The notes beneath the pieces are model-generated. The model saw only the letters and a program-made list of their open reading frames with translations. It made no database searches and was not told where the DNA came from. From Candidatus Methanoplasma termitum (GTDB lineage: Archaea; Thermoplasmatota; Thermoplasmata; Methanomassiliicoccales; Methanomethylophilaceae), in the NCBI RefSeq assembly GCF_000800805.1, contig NZ_CP010070.1, forward strand, positions 1,364,001-1,428,000: 64,000 nucleotides of DNA, written 5' to 3'. This document shows, in pieces, positions 33,907 through 43,679 of this stretch. The translations under genes and the position numbers were made by a program. Each line of letters opens with the position of its first letter. Position 1 is the first letter of the stretch.

Positions 33907-34731
33907 TCAGCGCCTTGACTTCGGCTTGCCGTAGTTCTTGACCGGTTTGCGGTACAGATAGATCACAACAATGAGAAGCACTATCAACAGTATGAACAAC
34001 AGGATGTTGAACAGACCGTAGTCGGAGTGACCGACATAGAATGTGTCGTGCCCGCCGACGAATGACGCTTGCCCTCCGATGTTCTCGGTCCCCGCCACGA
34101 GTTCATAGTCGTGCCTGCCGCTTGACAGATTGTCCACTACCAGATTGTATGTCACTGTGGTCGTACTGCCCGCAGTGGCTGATACCAAGGTCTTGCTTTC
34201 TTCCAACAACTTTCCGTCTAATTTGAAGTAGACGGCAAAGTCGGTAAAGTCCACATTGCCATTGTTACGCGCTGGCGCACTCAACACGATCGGATTCACG
34301 ACCGATATTGTCTGGGTCCTCTCTGTGTTCTCTGCAGCGGCTCCATCGATGGCAACCTTGAATGTGACCACAAGAGTGTACTTTCCTGCTGTCGCGGGTG
34401 CGGTGATGGTAAGGGTCGACTCCACGCCGTTGGTCAGCGACCCAGATGAGGGAGATACTGCATTGGGTTGAGCATTACCTCTACTGTCATTCAGCACAGC
34501 CGTATAGTTAATGCTGATCGTTGTGGCTTCCGGTTCAAAGAACATTATCTGATGTGTCAGACTGCCTTTGACCGCCACCACATTTGTATCTCCGTGGATG
34601 TAAGATGTCGATGCATCTACATTCGATGATTCTTCGACCAGGACCGCTCCTGCTACGAAGATCATTACCAGAACTGCGATAGCAGCGATTATCTTCTGCG
34701 TACGAACACCCCCTTCTTCATCCCGAGCCAT
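33907..34731 (-). CDS. Surface protein with Ig-like domains and C-terminal anchor
   Basis: A 274-residue exported protein. An N-terminal hydrophobic segment (IIAAIAVLVMIFVAGAVLV) serves as signal or anchor, two beta-sandwich (CARDB/Ig-like) stretches follow (TLTITAPATAGKYTLVVTFKV; TTTVTYNLVVDNLSSGRHDYEL), and it ends with a membrane segment (LFNILLFILLIVLLIVVIYLY) and a basic tail. It resembles the tail end of the neighbouring STT3-like protein. Its ATG at 34731 lies inside that gene, a 43-nt overlap, indicating translational coupling. Possibly a partner of the STT3-like protein. Confidence 0.8.
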   Translation of the reverse strand: MARDEEGGVRTQKIIAAIAVLVMIFVAGAVLVEESSNVDASTSYIHGDTNVVAVKGSLTHQIMFFEPEATTISINYTAVLNDSRGNAQPNAVSPSSGSLTNGVESTLTITAPATAGKYTLVVTFKVAIDGAAAENTERTQTISVVNPIVLSAPARNNGNVDFTDFAVYFKLDGKLLEESKTLVSATAGSTTTVTYNLVVDNLSSGRHDYELVAGTENIGGQASFVGGHDTFYVGHSDYGLFNILLFILLIVLLIVVIYLYRKPVKNYGKPKSRR

Positions 34732-37700
34732 ACCATTGCAATCACCAATACGATTAACAGCACTATCAACACGAGTGTCAGGATCGGCACTCCGCTCGGT
34801 TCGTTGTATATGTTGTCCCCTGATGCAGACATTTCTTGCACCTCCAGCGTAGCGGGAAGCGCTTCCAGTCCGCTTATACTGACAGTTGTGCCGTCAGACG
34901 TTCCGCCGATGCTGCTGGTCTTAAGAGATTGACCGGGCGTCAGCATTGTGACCGATATATTGACCTTCGGGACGCTTGTATCCGATGCATCCGTTGACAT
35001 GACCTTCACATATACAACGGTGGCTCCGAAGCCGTTGACATTGAACGTGTTCGTTCCTGTCGCCGGCGCAATGTTGCCTCCGTTTTTGTCGGAGTATACC
35101 ATCGACCAGCTGCCGCTAGCACCTACCATTGTTGCAGTGACTGACACTGCCTTGAGATAGCTGTCGTTGTTGGTTATCGTCACTGCATACATGTATTCAA
35201 AGCTGTTAACCGCATCTGCACTGGCTCCTGCGGTCCCTCTTATGTCTGCGTATGTATCCGTTGTTGTTACATTGGTACCGGTTCTCGGGAACGCACCGGC
35301 ATCCAACACATATGTTCCGACCGATGTTCCGTTTATCGATGTTACCGTTACAGAAAGATTGGGGTTGCCCGCACCTACTGTTCTGGCATCGTAACGACCT
35401 TCAATCAATATTGTGGCAGTCTGCCCTTTGTCTACAACGACCGAATACGCTTTGTTAAGAACCCATGCCGGCCCCGCAGTAATATTGTATGTAGCTTTGA
35501 CTGTACCAGTGTTTTTTATGCTCAGTGTGAACGAACCGCGCCCATCGGCAAAGTTGAATCCCGTTCCGGTAAGTTCGGGGACTGTGCTGACAGATGAGGA
35601 TGTCGTCGAGTGGAAGCGCACATCGGCACCGTCCTTCACTTGGCTGGCTGTCAATGATTTTGCTCCTGTGTATGTATATTTCATGCCGCCGATCGTCTGG
35701 CTTAGGTTCGAAGTGAGCGTCATCGCTGTTCCGGAAGGCACAACAATGTCGAATGTTCCTCCGGACACTGTGAACGGGACCCTTACGTTGCCATATGTCA
35801 TTGTAAGCGTTCCGTCCGCAATGACTCCCATATATCCTTTTATCTCCGCTTTGGCCACGCCTGTAAGATCCAGGGTCAGCGGACCCGAGACATTTGTTGC
35901 GGTCGCATAAGCGATCTTCTTATTGTCGTTAGATACTGAGGTGAAGTAGAAACTCTTGCCCCTTTGGAGATAGTAAACGGATGGAGCGTTTGCGTCTTTA
36001 TAATATGCTCCTTTATCATCGTCTGTTGGCGTTACTGCGATTTTGTCCGTGTCCGAGGTCCCGGTGAGCGTGACCTTCGCCACGCTAGTAGCCTGTATGT
36101 TGAGGGATCCTTTCTGTCCGGGATAAATATAGACCGTTCCGTTGAAATAGGAACCGGTGCTGCCGTCGATGACCGCGGTGTACTGTCCCGGTTGGATGTT
36201 TGCAAAGCTTGTACCTGTGTAGGTGACGTTTGAGTTGCCGTAAAGCGTTAACTTCACCGTTACGCCGTTTGTCACGCTGACCGACCTAACATATCCGTTC
36301 GTTGCGGCATTGGTGTTTGTGCTTGAACCGTCCGCTTCGAGTGTGAACGTATATGATGCCGCCCCTGTGCCTGGAACGAAGTCGTTCGATCTGGCAGGCA
36401 TATTGAATTTTTCTGTGCTGAATCCTGCGGATGTCACCTTTGCGGCAACATTCTGTGGGATGGTGAATACTGCTTTTCCTGTCGAGTCGGTCTTCGCGAC
36501 TATGCTGTAGTCATGGCCATCGACGTTGAGTACCAGCAGAGTGAGATCGACGAACCCGATCCCTCTTGTCGACGGGGATGACATATTCGTCTTGTAGTTC
36601 ACCGTAACGGTCAGGTCGCGTGATCTCGATGTCGAAATGTTGCCCATATCCTGATTACCGGAAATGGTCACTGTCGACAGCGATGCGCTCATGCTAGTGG
36701 AACTGAAGATATACATCGTATATGTTCCGGCAGGCAGAGTGACATTGAATTTACCATCCGAGCCTGTGGCAAATATGAACGTTGTACCGTTCGACATTAT
36801 GAATGAAACGGTTCCTGTGAACACACCGTCGCTGCTGCTCTTCACAGTACCTGATACATTATATCCGGTTGCCTGGCTGAGTGATATGCTGGTGCCGTTG
36901 GTCACGCCATAGTAAACATTGCCGCCGCTTACTGCGTATGCGGTGTATGTCTCGTTGGTGCTTCCGCCGCTCATCGGTACTGCGATCGGCGATGTTGTCG
37001 AAGATGTGGTGAATCCGTATGACATGACCGTCACAAGGCTTCCGGCCGGGGCCCCTGAGACAGATATGTTCTTTGCATCGAACACTGTCAGGGATGCCGA
37101 CGATGACCCGCCGCTGGACACCGTCGATGACGGGTTTGTGGTCGAGATCTTTGAACCTGCCGCATACACAATATATGTTGCCGGCACGACCTGGATCGTT
37201 GCCTTGCCGTCGGCCACGGTTCCGGTGTACACGATACCCGTGAGAGTATCTTTAGCCGAAATGACCGTTCCGTCTGGTGCGCTCGCACCTACGTCGTTTG
37301 TCACGGTCACAGTTATGGTACCGGACGTTGCGGATATCTGATACCCTGAGTTGTCCCCTACGTTCACTGTAACGGTTGCGGAGTTGATCACCGTCCCGTT
37401 GGGAGAGAACACCGTAATCTTGTATATATCTGGAACGATGTTGCCGAAACTGAATCCTGCTGTCGCCGTGTTGACGTTAGACTGATATTTCATTCCGGAT
37501 GCTTTTCCTTCTATAACAACATACGAGTTTTGTGTGTATAGGCCGTCTTTGACGGTGACCGTACCTGACAGGTTTGTTGCCGGGATGTTCAGATTTGCAT
37601 TGGACTGGGTCATGTTCCAGCGTGTCTCGATTATGGAACCTGTTGCAATCGTGCTTGTTCCTGATGAGAATACTACATAATAAGAGGTGCCGTCATTCGG

Positions 37701-40427
37701 AACCGATATTGCATAGTTTCCATTTGAGTCGGTGAATGCGGTCGATCTCTTCACGTATCCGGCCTCTCCGGATGCCGAAGAGCCGGAGGCAGACTCGACG
37801 AATACAGAGACCTGTATTCCGTTTGCACCGATGTTTCCTGTCGACGATTCGTAGTTCACTGTCCCAGTGACCGTATTGGTTGCAGAAGTGTCATACTCAA
37901 GCACGACCACTCCGTTAACATAGTTGATCAGCCCTCCCTTTTCGCTCTGGAGTGCTATCGCGCCCTCGGGACCGAGTGCGTCCATGTCGACCCACCCGCT
38001 TGATGCGCCCGTCGCATTTTTGTCTGGGTTGTAGTAAACATGCCAGTAAGAGATCTTGTAGTTGGAGAGCCCATATCCGGGGTTGGCCTTCACCGTCCCA
38101 TCGCTGACCGCAAGAGCATTCAGATATGCCACGGCTGAGGAGTATCCCGCTTCAGATGGGGACATTCCGATCAGCGACTTCCAGAAGAACGTTGTGTACA
38201 TTGCGTCTGTGTAGGTTGCATAACCTGTTGTTGTATCGTATGAGAAGAACTGTGTCGGCGCACCGTATGCTCCGATGGTATAGCTTCCCAAGTATGCGAC
38301 CGTCGCAAAGTTCGAGTTGTCCCTGTAGTACAGCGGAAGCATTGTCATGTCGACCGCCACATATCTTATCGACTCGCCGCTCTTGTCGCATATCTTATCA
38401 TAAAGTGTGCCTATGCTCGGCTCCGGGATGGTGGTCGTGATGTAGTTCGTGACCGCAAGATAAACGGCATTCTCATCCGTTACGTTGGGGCTTATTCCGC
38501 TGAATACGTCAAAATTGTCTTTAACGAACTGAGCGGCGGAAGATGGGTCGCTGATGTATCCGTTTATCTTATCGAACGACAGGCCTGCATCGGTTATGAT
38601 CCCTGAATAATCTGACAGATTCTTACTCATCAGCAAACGCACGGCCATGGCTGCCGTGGCTGCGGCGCTGCTGCTTGCCAGCAATACTGCCGACATGGCT
38701 GATGCACCGCCCCCGTATGCATCCGTAACGGAATCGAATCCGCCGTTGGAGACCGCGGTGGTGGAATTACCGAACCAGGTTATTATTGCGCCTTCTGTGT
38801 CTGTGCCTTGGAAGTCGCTCCACATTTTGTTGATAGAATTCACATCGTCTGTCATTATCGTATATCCGAGACCGCCGAAGTACCCGCCGTTCTCAGAGTT
38901 CGTCGGGGTGCTTGCATCCACAGCATATATGAGATTGGGTGCTGCGATCAATGCGACGACCGCAATGACCGTTACAAGCGGTATAGGCTTCAGAGCTTTC
39001 TTCAAAGCGAATTTCACTCCGTTACCTCTCATGTCGTGGAAGTAGGTCTTCAGGCCGGCCATTCTCATGACCATGAGTATCAGCGCCGAGCCTGCTACTG
39101 CGAACCCGGCGCCTGCTACCGCCGCATAGGATGACGAATACCATCCGATGCAGAACATTGCCATAATCCACAGCATGATGAAAGTGTATTTTCTCGAGTC
39201 CATGTTCTTGCGGTACTTGTACAACATATACAGGAACATCACAAGAGGTAACCAGACAGTTACCCATCCGAAGAATGCCGCCATTGATGAGACCGATGTG
39301 GTCGTTGACCGCGACGACAGGCTGGCCATCAACGGATTAGTGTATAATGAATTGCCGTTTATGACGGCGGAGAATATGTCCCCGGCAAAGACAGCAAGAA
39401 CAGCGAACACGACCACGGCGATTATTATCGTCACCGGGATCATAATCACCCACGACCTTTTTGCGGTGAGTGCGAAGAACAAGCTGAGTGCGACAGTAAT
39501 TATTCCAAGTACGAACGGCCCCGAGAACGCAAGGTTCCAAAGGCCCGCCATAAGATAGTACGGGAGAGATATCAAAAGTCCGATCAGTACGATCACCGAA
39601 TAGACCATGACCGTCGGCATGACCTCTTTTCCCCTGATACGGTCAACTATCGCCTGGAAGACCATGAACAACAGAAGCATCAGGAGTATCACGCGGAACT
39701 GGCTCCATGAAAGCGCTATAAGCAGGAACAACACTCCTGCGATGATCGTGTATTTTAGTACTCCTCTGCTTGCGAACACGCCGAATCCGCTCGGCTGATC
39801 CTTATCGACGCCTTCCAGAGCTTTGAGCACGAAGTATATCATGAATGCGAACAGGAACCCGACAAATGCGAATTCCGTACCGTTGGAGAAGACGGTTGTC
39901 ATTATCATCAGCGCAAAGAATGCGTACAAGAGCGCTGCGAGGAGACCTATCTTCTCATCATTGAACATCTTCCTTCCGATCAGATAGACCGGCCAGCATG
40001 TAAGGGCCGCAAATATGGGCGCCGCAAATGCCAGAGTTCCCGCCGCAGCGGTTCCTGCGGATACACCGAACATGGACACTACGCCTGCGACGCCTGCGAG
40101 GATGACATCCATGAACACAGGGTAGACGACGGTTGATCCGTACGGATAGTTAAGTGCCGGGTCGGTGAAAGAGAACGAACCGTTCAGCATATTTCCGATT
40201 ATGTGTGCGTGGCTTGATGCACCGGTTCCGCCGGACAGAGCAAAATCGTTGCCCGCAGAAATGCCGAAAGCGAAAATGAACCTTATGATAAAGGCCACCA
40301 CCATTATCGCTAAAAGTGCTATCAGGCGCCACTCTCTTTTGAACCATGACTCCTGGGAATCATCCGATGCCGGCAGGAAGCCCCCATCCGAAGTGGGTTT
40401 GGCTGACTTAGTTGTAGATTTGCGCAT
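34689..40427 (-). CDS. STT3/AglB-like membrane protein with giant extracellular tail
   Basis: A 1912-residue protein. Roughly the first 500 residues form about a dozen membrane helices of the oligosaccharyltransferase STT3/AglB type (LNYPYGSTVVYPVFMDV and LIGRKMFNDEKIGLLAALLYA are recognisable). The catalytic signatures are missing: the luminal DxD region reads GGTGASSHAHI, and the WWDYG motif is replaced by TWFGNST (W551). Residues ~850-1880 are Ser/Thr/Gly-rich beta repeats of carboxypeptidase-regulatory type (VSGTVKSS...FNVTLPAGTYTMYIF) with many N-glycosylation sequons. A final membrane helix and MKKGVFVRRR tail follow. It is probably a surface protein on an inactive or specialised STT3 scaffold. 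Confidence 0.82.
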   Translation of the reverse strand: MRKSTTKSAKPTSDGGFLPASDDSQESWFKREWRLIALLAIMVVAFIIRFIFAFGISAGNDFALSGGTGASSHAHIIGNMLNGSFSFTDPALNYPYGSTVVYPVFMDVILAGVAGVVSMFGVSAGTAAAGTLAFAAPIFAALTCWPVYLIGRKMFNDEKIGLLAALLYAFFALMIMTTVFSNGTEFAFVGFLFAFMIYFVLKALEGVDKDQPSGFGVFASRGVLKYTIIAGVLFLLIALSWSQFRVILLMLLLFMVFQAIVDRIRGKEVMPTVMVYSVIVLIGLLISLPYYLMAGLWNLAFSGPFVLGIITVALSLFFALTAKRSWVIMIPVTIIIAVVVFAVLAVFAGDIFSAVINGNSLYTNPLMASLSSRSTTTSVSSMAAFFGWVTVWLPLVMFLYMLYKYRKNMDSRKYTFIMLWIMAMFCIGWYSSSYAAVAGAGFAVAGSALILMVMRMAGLKTYFHDMRGNGVKFALKKALKPIPLVTVIAVVALIAAPNLIYAVDASTPTNSENGGYFGGLGYTIMTDDVNSINKMWSDFQGTDTEGAIITWFGNSTTAVSNGGFDSVTDAYGGGASAMSAVLLASSSAAATAAMAVRLLMSKNLSDYSGIITDAGLSFDKINGYISDPSSAAQFVKDNFDVFSGISPNVTDENAVYLAVTNYITTTIPEPSIGTLYDKICDKSGESIRYVAVDMTMLPLYYRDNSNFATVAYLGSYTIGAYGAPTQFFSYDTTTGYATYTDAMYTTFFWKSLIGMSPSEAGYSSAVAYLNALAVSDGTVKANPGYGLSNYKISYWHVYYNPDKNATGASSGWVDMDALGPEGAIALQSEKGGLINYVNGVVVLEYDTSATNTVTGTVNYESSTGNIGANGIQVSVFVESASGSSASGEAGYVKRSTAFTDSNGNYAISVPNDGTSYYVVFSSGTSTIATGSIIETRWNMTQSNANLNIPATNLSGTVTVKDGLYTQNSYVVIEGKASGMKYQSNVNTATAGFSFGNIVPDIYKITVFSPNGTVINSATVTVNVGDNSGYQISATSGTITVTVTNDVGASAPDGTVISAKDTLTGIVYTGTVADGKATIQVVPATYIVYAAGSKISTTNPSSTVSSGGSSSASLTVFDAKNISVSGAPAGSLVTVMSYGFTTSSTTSPIAVPMSGGSTNETYTAYAVSGGNVYYGVTNGTSISLSQATGYNVSGTVKSSSDGVFTGTVSFIMSNGTTFIFATGSDGKFNVTLPAGTYTMYIFSSTSMSASLSTVTISGNQDMGNISTSRSRDLTVTVNYKTNMSSPSTRGIGFVDLTLLVLNVDGHDYSIVAKTDSTGKAVFTIPQNVAAKVTSAGFSTEKFNMPARSNDFVPGTGAASYTFTLEADGSSTNTNAATNGYVRSVSVTNGVTVKLTLYGNSNVTYTGTSFANIQPGQYTAVIDGSTGSYFNGTVYIYPGQKGSLNIQATSVAKVTLTGTSDTDKIAVTPTDDDKGAYYKDANAPSVYYLQRGKSFYFTSVSNDNKKIAYATATNVSGPLTLDLTGVAKAEIKGYMGVIADGTLTMTYGNVRVPFTVSGGTFDIVVPSGTAMTLTSNLSQTIGGMKYTYTGAKSLTASQVKDGADVRFHSTTSSSVSTVPELTGTGFNFADGRGSFTLSIKNTGTVKATYNITAGPAWVLNKAYSVVVDKGQTATILIEGRYDARTVGAGNPNLSVTVTSINGTSVGTYVLDAGAFPRTGTNVTTTDTYADIRGTAGASADAVNSFEYMYAVTITNNDSYLKAVSVTATMVGASGSWSMVYSDKNGGNIAPATGTNTFNVNGFGATVVYVKVMSTDASDTSVPKVNISVTMLTPGQSLKTSSIGGTSDGTTVSISGLEALPATLEVQEMSASGDNIYNEPSGVPILTLVLIVLLIVLVIAMVWLGMKKGVFVRRR

Positions 40428-40533
40428 TCTAATTGTCTCCGTTTATTAGAGTGGTGGCTCATACCTGACTGCGTATTTATAGCTTTATAGAGATTCGCGC
40501 GCATTAATTTTAACAAAACTCCTGCCGCGACCT

Positions 40534-41178
40534 TCACAAGAACGGCTTTATCTCATCTCTTATGACGGCCGCCTCGCGTGCTGGGTCTTTTGCACCGTAT
40601 ATCGTCCTTCCGACTATCACATAATCCGCGCCTGCGGATATCGCCGAAGCTGCGCTTCCTCCTTGCGCCCCAACACCGGGAGAAAGTATCTTCAGATCCC
40701 CTATCATCGACCTTATGGCCTGGACCCTTTCGGGCCTGGTCGCCGGAGCGATGAAACCCGCCACTCCGCACCTTACACCTAACTCCGCCATCTCCTCCGC
40801 GTGGAGTGCGGTGAACTCCGCGCCGCCGGGATGGCTCATCTCCGTCACAGCGAATATATCGGCCTTTCCCGCCGCTTTGACGGCCTCTCTGAGAGAGTCC
40901 TCTCCCGTGAATACGTGCACTATCACCCCGGAAGCTTTCCTTGACACCGCTCCTTCGACGATCAGGCGCACCGTGTTCGGGATATCGGCGACCTTGAAAT
41001 CACATATAACGTCGGAGAACTCAGACAGCTGGGTAATCATATTCGGTCCCGCAGACAGAACGAGCGGCCAATTGATCTTGATCGCATCGACCATACCGGA
41101 GACCGCCTTCGCTGTCTTGAGCGCCTTTGCCGGATCGGTCTCGTCCAATGCGATTATGAGTCCCGTCTCTCTCCTCAT
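40534..41178 (-). CDS. pyrF: Orotidine 5'-phosphate decarboxylase
   Basis: A 214-residue TIM-barrel enzyme making UMP. The catalytic D-K-D cluster is in VICDFKVADIPNT. IALDETDPAKAL, AIKINWPLVL and LSPGVGAQGGSA (phosphate loop), then GADYVIVGRTIYGAKDP, complete the archaeal PyrF pattern. The ATG at 41178 (MRRETGL) is chosen over 41226, which would reach into the promoter region shared with the divergent radical SAM gene. Confidence 0.95.
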   Translation of the reverse strand: MRRETGLIIALDETDPAKALKTAKAVSGMVDAIKINWPLVLSAGPNMITQLSEFSDVICDFKVADIPNTVRLIVEGAVSRKASGVIVHVFTGEDSLREAVKAAGKADIFAVTEMSHPGGAEFTALHAEEMAELGVRCGVAGFIAPATRPERVQAIRSMIGDLKILSPGVGAQGGSAASAISAGADYVIVGRTIYGAKDPAREAAVIRDEIKPFL

Positions 41179-41236
41179 TGCTATCTCAATCCCTCCAATA
41201 TTTATTAAGACATCGCACCATCTCATATCGATCGAG

Positions 41237-42295
41237 TTGAAGATCTACGACTATGGCTCAGCCTCCAACTGCCCTCTTCCGGAAGGGTGCAAACACTGTG
41301 TGAACGGATCGAAGATGGTCCTTTTCATTACAGGAAAATGCGGCACGGATTGTTTCTACTGTCCAGTTTCTCCGGAAAAGAAAGGGAAGGATGTCATATT
41401 CGCCAACGAAAGAAGGATCTCTGAACTGAGCGAAATGCTGGAAGAGGCGGAATCAATGGATGCCGCAGGCACCGGGATAACCGGCGGAGATCCTCTTTCC
41501 AATATGGATCGAACCATAACGGCAATAAAAATGCTCAAAGAACATTTCGGGTCGGAACACCATATCCACCTTTACACTTCGATGATCGACCTTGACAAAG
41601 CGAAGAAGCTCTGCGACGCGGGCCTTGATGAGATAAGGTTCCATCCTCCCATGAGCCAGTGGGAGACAATGAGCTTCGACGTTGTGTCAAAGATCATCTC
41701 GGATACTTCATTGGATGTCGGTATGGAAGTGCCGGCGATACCCGGAAACGAAGAAAAACTCGAGAAGGTCGTCGTCGCTGCGGCAAAGGCAGGCATCGGT
41801 TGCATCAATATCAATGAGTTCGAGTTCTCCGAAAGCAACTGGAATATGATGGAAGATCTGGGCTTCAGGGTCAAAGACGACCTGTCTTCGGCGGTTGCCG
41901 GTTCAGAAGAGATGACAATAGCTTTGATGAAGAAATATCCCGAGATACCGATCCATTTCTGCTCATCCACATTCAAGGACGGCGTACAGCTTAGGAACCG
42001 ATTCATCAGAAGGGCCAACGTGATCGCAAAGGAATATGATGTCATAACAGAGGACGGCACAATCCTGAAAGGTGTTGTTTATGCCGATGATCTGCGGGAG
42101 GCCGCCGAAGCTTTGATAAGATTGAGGGTCCCGAAGGATCTGATGTTCGTTGATGAGGAAAGGAACAGGATAGAGGTGGCGTCTTGGAAATTGAAAAAGA
42201 TAGCGAAAAAGCTGCCATACAAGTCGTACATAGTAGAAGAGTATCCGACCTTCGATAGGATGGAAGTTGAAAGGATGCCTTTGGGTCATGAATGA
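41237..42295 (+). CDS. Radical SAM protein (COG2108-like)
   Basis: A 352-residue radical SAM protein. The cluster motif is C35-GTD-C39-FY-C42, preceded by another Cys set (NCPLPEGCKHC) and followed by GTGITGGDPLSNMD, the GGE-like SAM contact. The middle holds IHLYTSMIDL and MEVPAIPGNEEKL, and the C-terminus a substrate domain. It resembles COG2108, related to pyruvate-formate-lyase-activating enzymes; the reaction is unknown. No ATG is available; the TTG at 41237 sits about 28 nt after the TATA-like ATTTATTAA. Divergent from pyrF; its end overlaps the next convergent gene by 10 nt. Confidence 0.82.
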   Translation: MKIYDYGSASNCPLPEGCKHCVNGSKMVLFITGKCGTDCFYCPVSPEKKGKDVIFANERRISELSEMLEEAESMDAAGTGITGGDPLSNMDRTITAIKMLKEHFGSEHHIHLYTSMIDLDKAKKLCDAGLDEIRFHPPMSQWETMSFDVVSKIISDTSLDVGMEVPAIPGNEEKLEKVVVAAAKAGIGCININEFEFSESNWNMMEDLGFRVKDDLSSAVAGSEEMTIALMKKYPEIPIHFCSSTFKDGVQLRNRFIRRANVIAKEYDVITEDGTILKGVVYADDLREAAEALIRLRVPKDLMFVDEERNRIEVASWKLKKIAKKLPYKSYIVEEYPTFDRMEVERMPLGHE

Positions 42296-42906
42296 CTTGT
42301 TCGTTTGACTCCTGTATCAATAAGACGGTATCTTTTAAATGCACTGAAGTAAGGGTGACTTTTTGAATAAGAATAAGCTTCAAAATAGTTAGTATCATCG
42401 GGCCAGTTGTTATTCAAAGTCATTTCGTCTGGGAACGTATCAATGAAAGACTGCGGACAATGCCAATGATCACCTTCGCCATTAACATCTATCATCCAAA
42501 CCACCTTTGGCTCATAGGCGGATGAAGGGACTGGCTCAAAATCCCTTATGTCTACAGTTATCTCCGGCATAATGGAGTACGGGGGTATTGGGTGCCCTAG
42601 ACACACCTCGATAACAATAACTGTATCACCTACTCTTTTCAGATATTCCTTTGCAAAATCAAAAATTGACCAACTTGTTGATCCGTATGCGATCCAGTAT
42701 TCAAACATATCAGGAATGGATCTATCTCTAATGCCGTTTGGGTTCCAGTATTCAATCTGATCGGGAGTAATATCGTTTATGCTTGCAGTATGGAATCTCG
42801 TATCTCTGTACTCAAAAAGCGTATAGTCATCATTTTTTTCGATTAGTGATGCCACATCATCCACTTGTTTATCGGTTAAGAACACTATTTGAAAAGTCAC
42901 GCACAA
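42286..42906 (-). CDS. Hypothetical protein, paralogue of the 43680 gene (possible immunity protein)
   Basis: A 206-residue cytoplasmic protein, not recognised. It is clearly related to the product of 43680-44168: FQIVFLTDKQVDDVASLI, IFDFAKEYLK, VIVIEVCLGHPIPPYSIMPEITVDI and PYFSAFKRYRLIDTGVK all align with counterparts there. It is longer in the middle and rich in Trp and acidic residues. No signal or membrane segment. It is last in the AT-rich four-gene operon. Duplicated small acidic cytoplasmic genes after a secreted toxin-like gene are typical of immunity genes; this is inference. Confidence 0.72.
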   Translation of the reverse strand: MCVTFQIVFLTDKQVDDVASLIEKNDDYTLFEYRDTRFHTASINDITPDQIEYWNPNGIRDRSIPDMFEYWIAYGSTSWSIFDFAKEYLKRVGDTVIVIEVCLGHPIPPYSIMPEITVDIRDFEPVPSSAYEPKVVWMIDVNGEGDHWHCPQSFIDTFPDEMTLNNNWPDDTNYFEAYSYSKSHPYFSAFKRYRLIDTGVKRTSHS

Positions 42907-42991
42907 TGATTTAATCGTACATAAATAAACATACGTATAAGCATCAGAAATAAGATTCGTTCTGGAAAAAAATGGAATGAACCTCTTTATT

Positions 42992-43678
42992 TCATAACGA
43001 ATCGAGATATTTTTGAATAACGTCTGAGGGTATTGCGTAGCTCATTCCTTGTACTAAGTAATCGCCGCCGTTGAGCCTGAAAGTCATCATTCCGATCACT
43101 TTCCCTCCTTCGTCAAGCAACGGTCCGCCGCTCCCTCCCCTGTTGAGTCCTATGTCGACCTGTATCATCAGTCTTTCATTCCCTGAATATTTGACATTTA
43201 TCAGAGGAACAGATATTATTCCTTTAGAAAGAGACAGTCCATAACCCATTGAGTTGCCTATCGCATAAACGTTCTGACCGTAGCTAAGTCTGCCGCTCTC
43301 TCCGAAAATGAATACATTGGTTTTGATTGCGTTGTCAAACTTTAACACTGCAATGTCTAAGGCCTCATCGAACGATATTACGGAAAGAGGATACTTTTCT
43401 TCACTGTTGTAAAACACAGCAAAGATATTTTCATTCACAACTCCGTTCGTAACAACAACGTGACTGTTGGAAATGACGATCGGTCCGTTGTGGTCGATAA
43501 TGAACCCTGTCCCAGTTACTTCGTTTATCCCCTCTCCGCATATGATCTCAACGGCGGATGCCATCGCATCATTGCCGGAGAAAGGTTTCTCATCATTGTT
43601 TGTCACGTAAACAATTACACAGGAAACCAAGATTGCGGATAAAAAAATAGAAATGGGGATCAAATAATCTTTTTTCAT
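42992..43678 (-). CDS. Membrane-anchored trypsin-like serine protease
   Basis: A 228-residue chymotrypsin-fold protease of HtrA type without a PDZ domain. An N-terminal membrane anchor (IPISIFLSAILVSCVIVYV) puts the catalytic domain outside. The triad is His73 (ISNSHVV), Asp108 (ALDIAVLKFD) and Ser183 (NRGGSGGPLLDEGG). It starts one base after the stop of the 43680 gene, so the two are co-translated. Within this operon it could mature or degrade the exported toxin-like protein; that is inference. Confidence 0.85.
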   Translation of the reverse strand: MKKDYLIPISIFLSAILVSCVIVYVTNNDEKPFSGNDAMASAVEIICGEGINEVTGTGFIIDHNGPIVISNSHVVVTNGVVNENIFAVFYNSEEKYPLSVISFDEALDIAVLKFDNAIKTNVFIFGESGRLSYGQNVYAIGNSMGYGLSLSKGIISVPLINVKYSGNERLMIQVDIGLNRGGSGGPLLDEGGKVIGMMTFRLNGGDYLVQGMSYAIPSDVIQKYLDSL

Positions 43679-43679
43679 A

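Noticed and set aside
34948-38440. Several plus-strand open frames inside the STT3-like gene
   Set aside because: They arise from the Thr/Ser/Val-rich codons of the long tail and have neither starts with signals nor family motifs.
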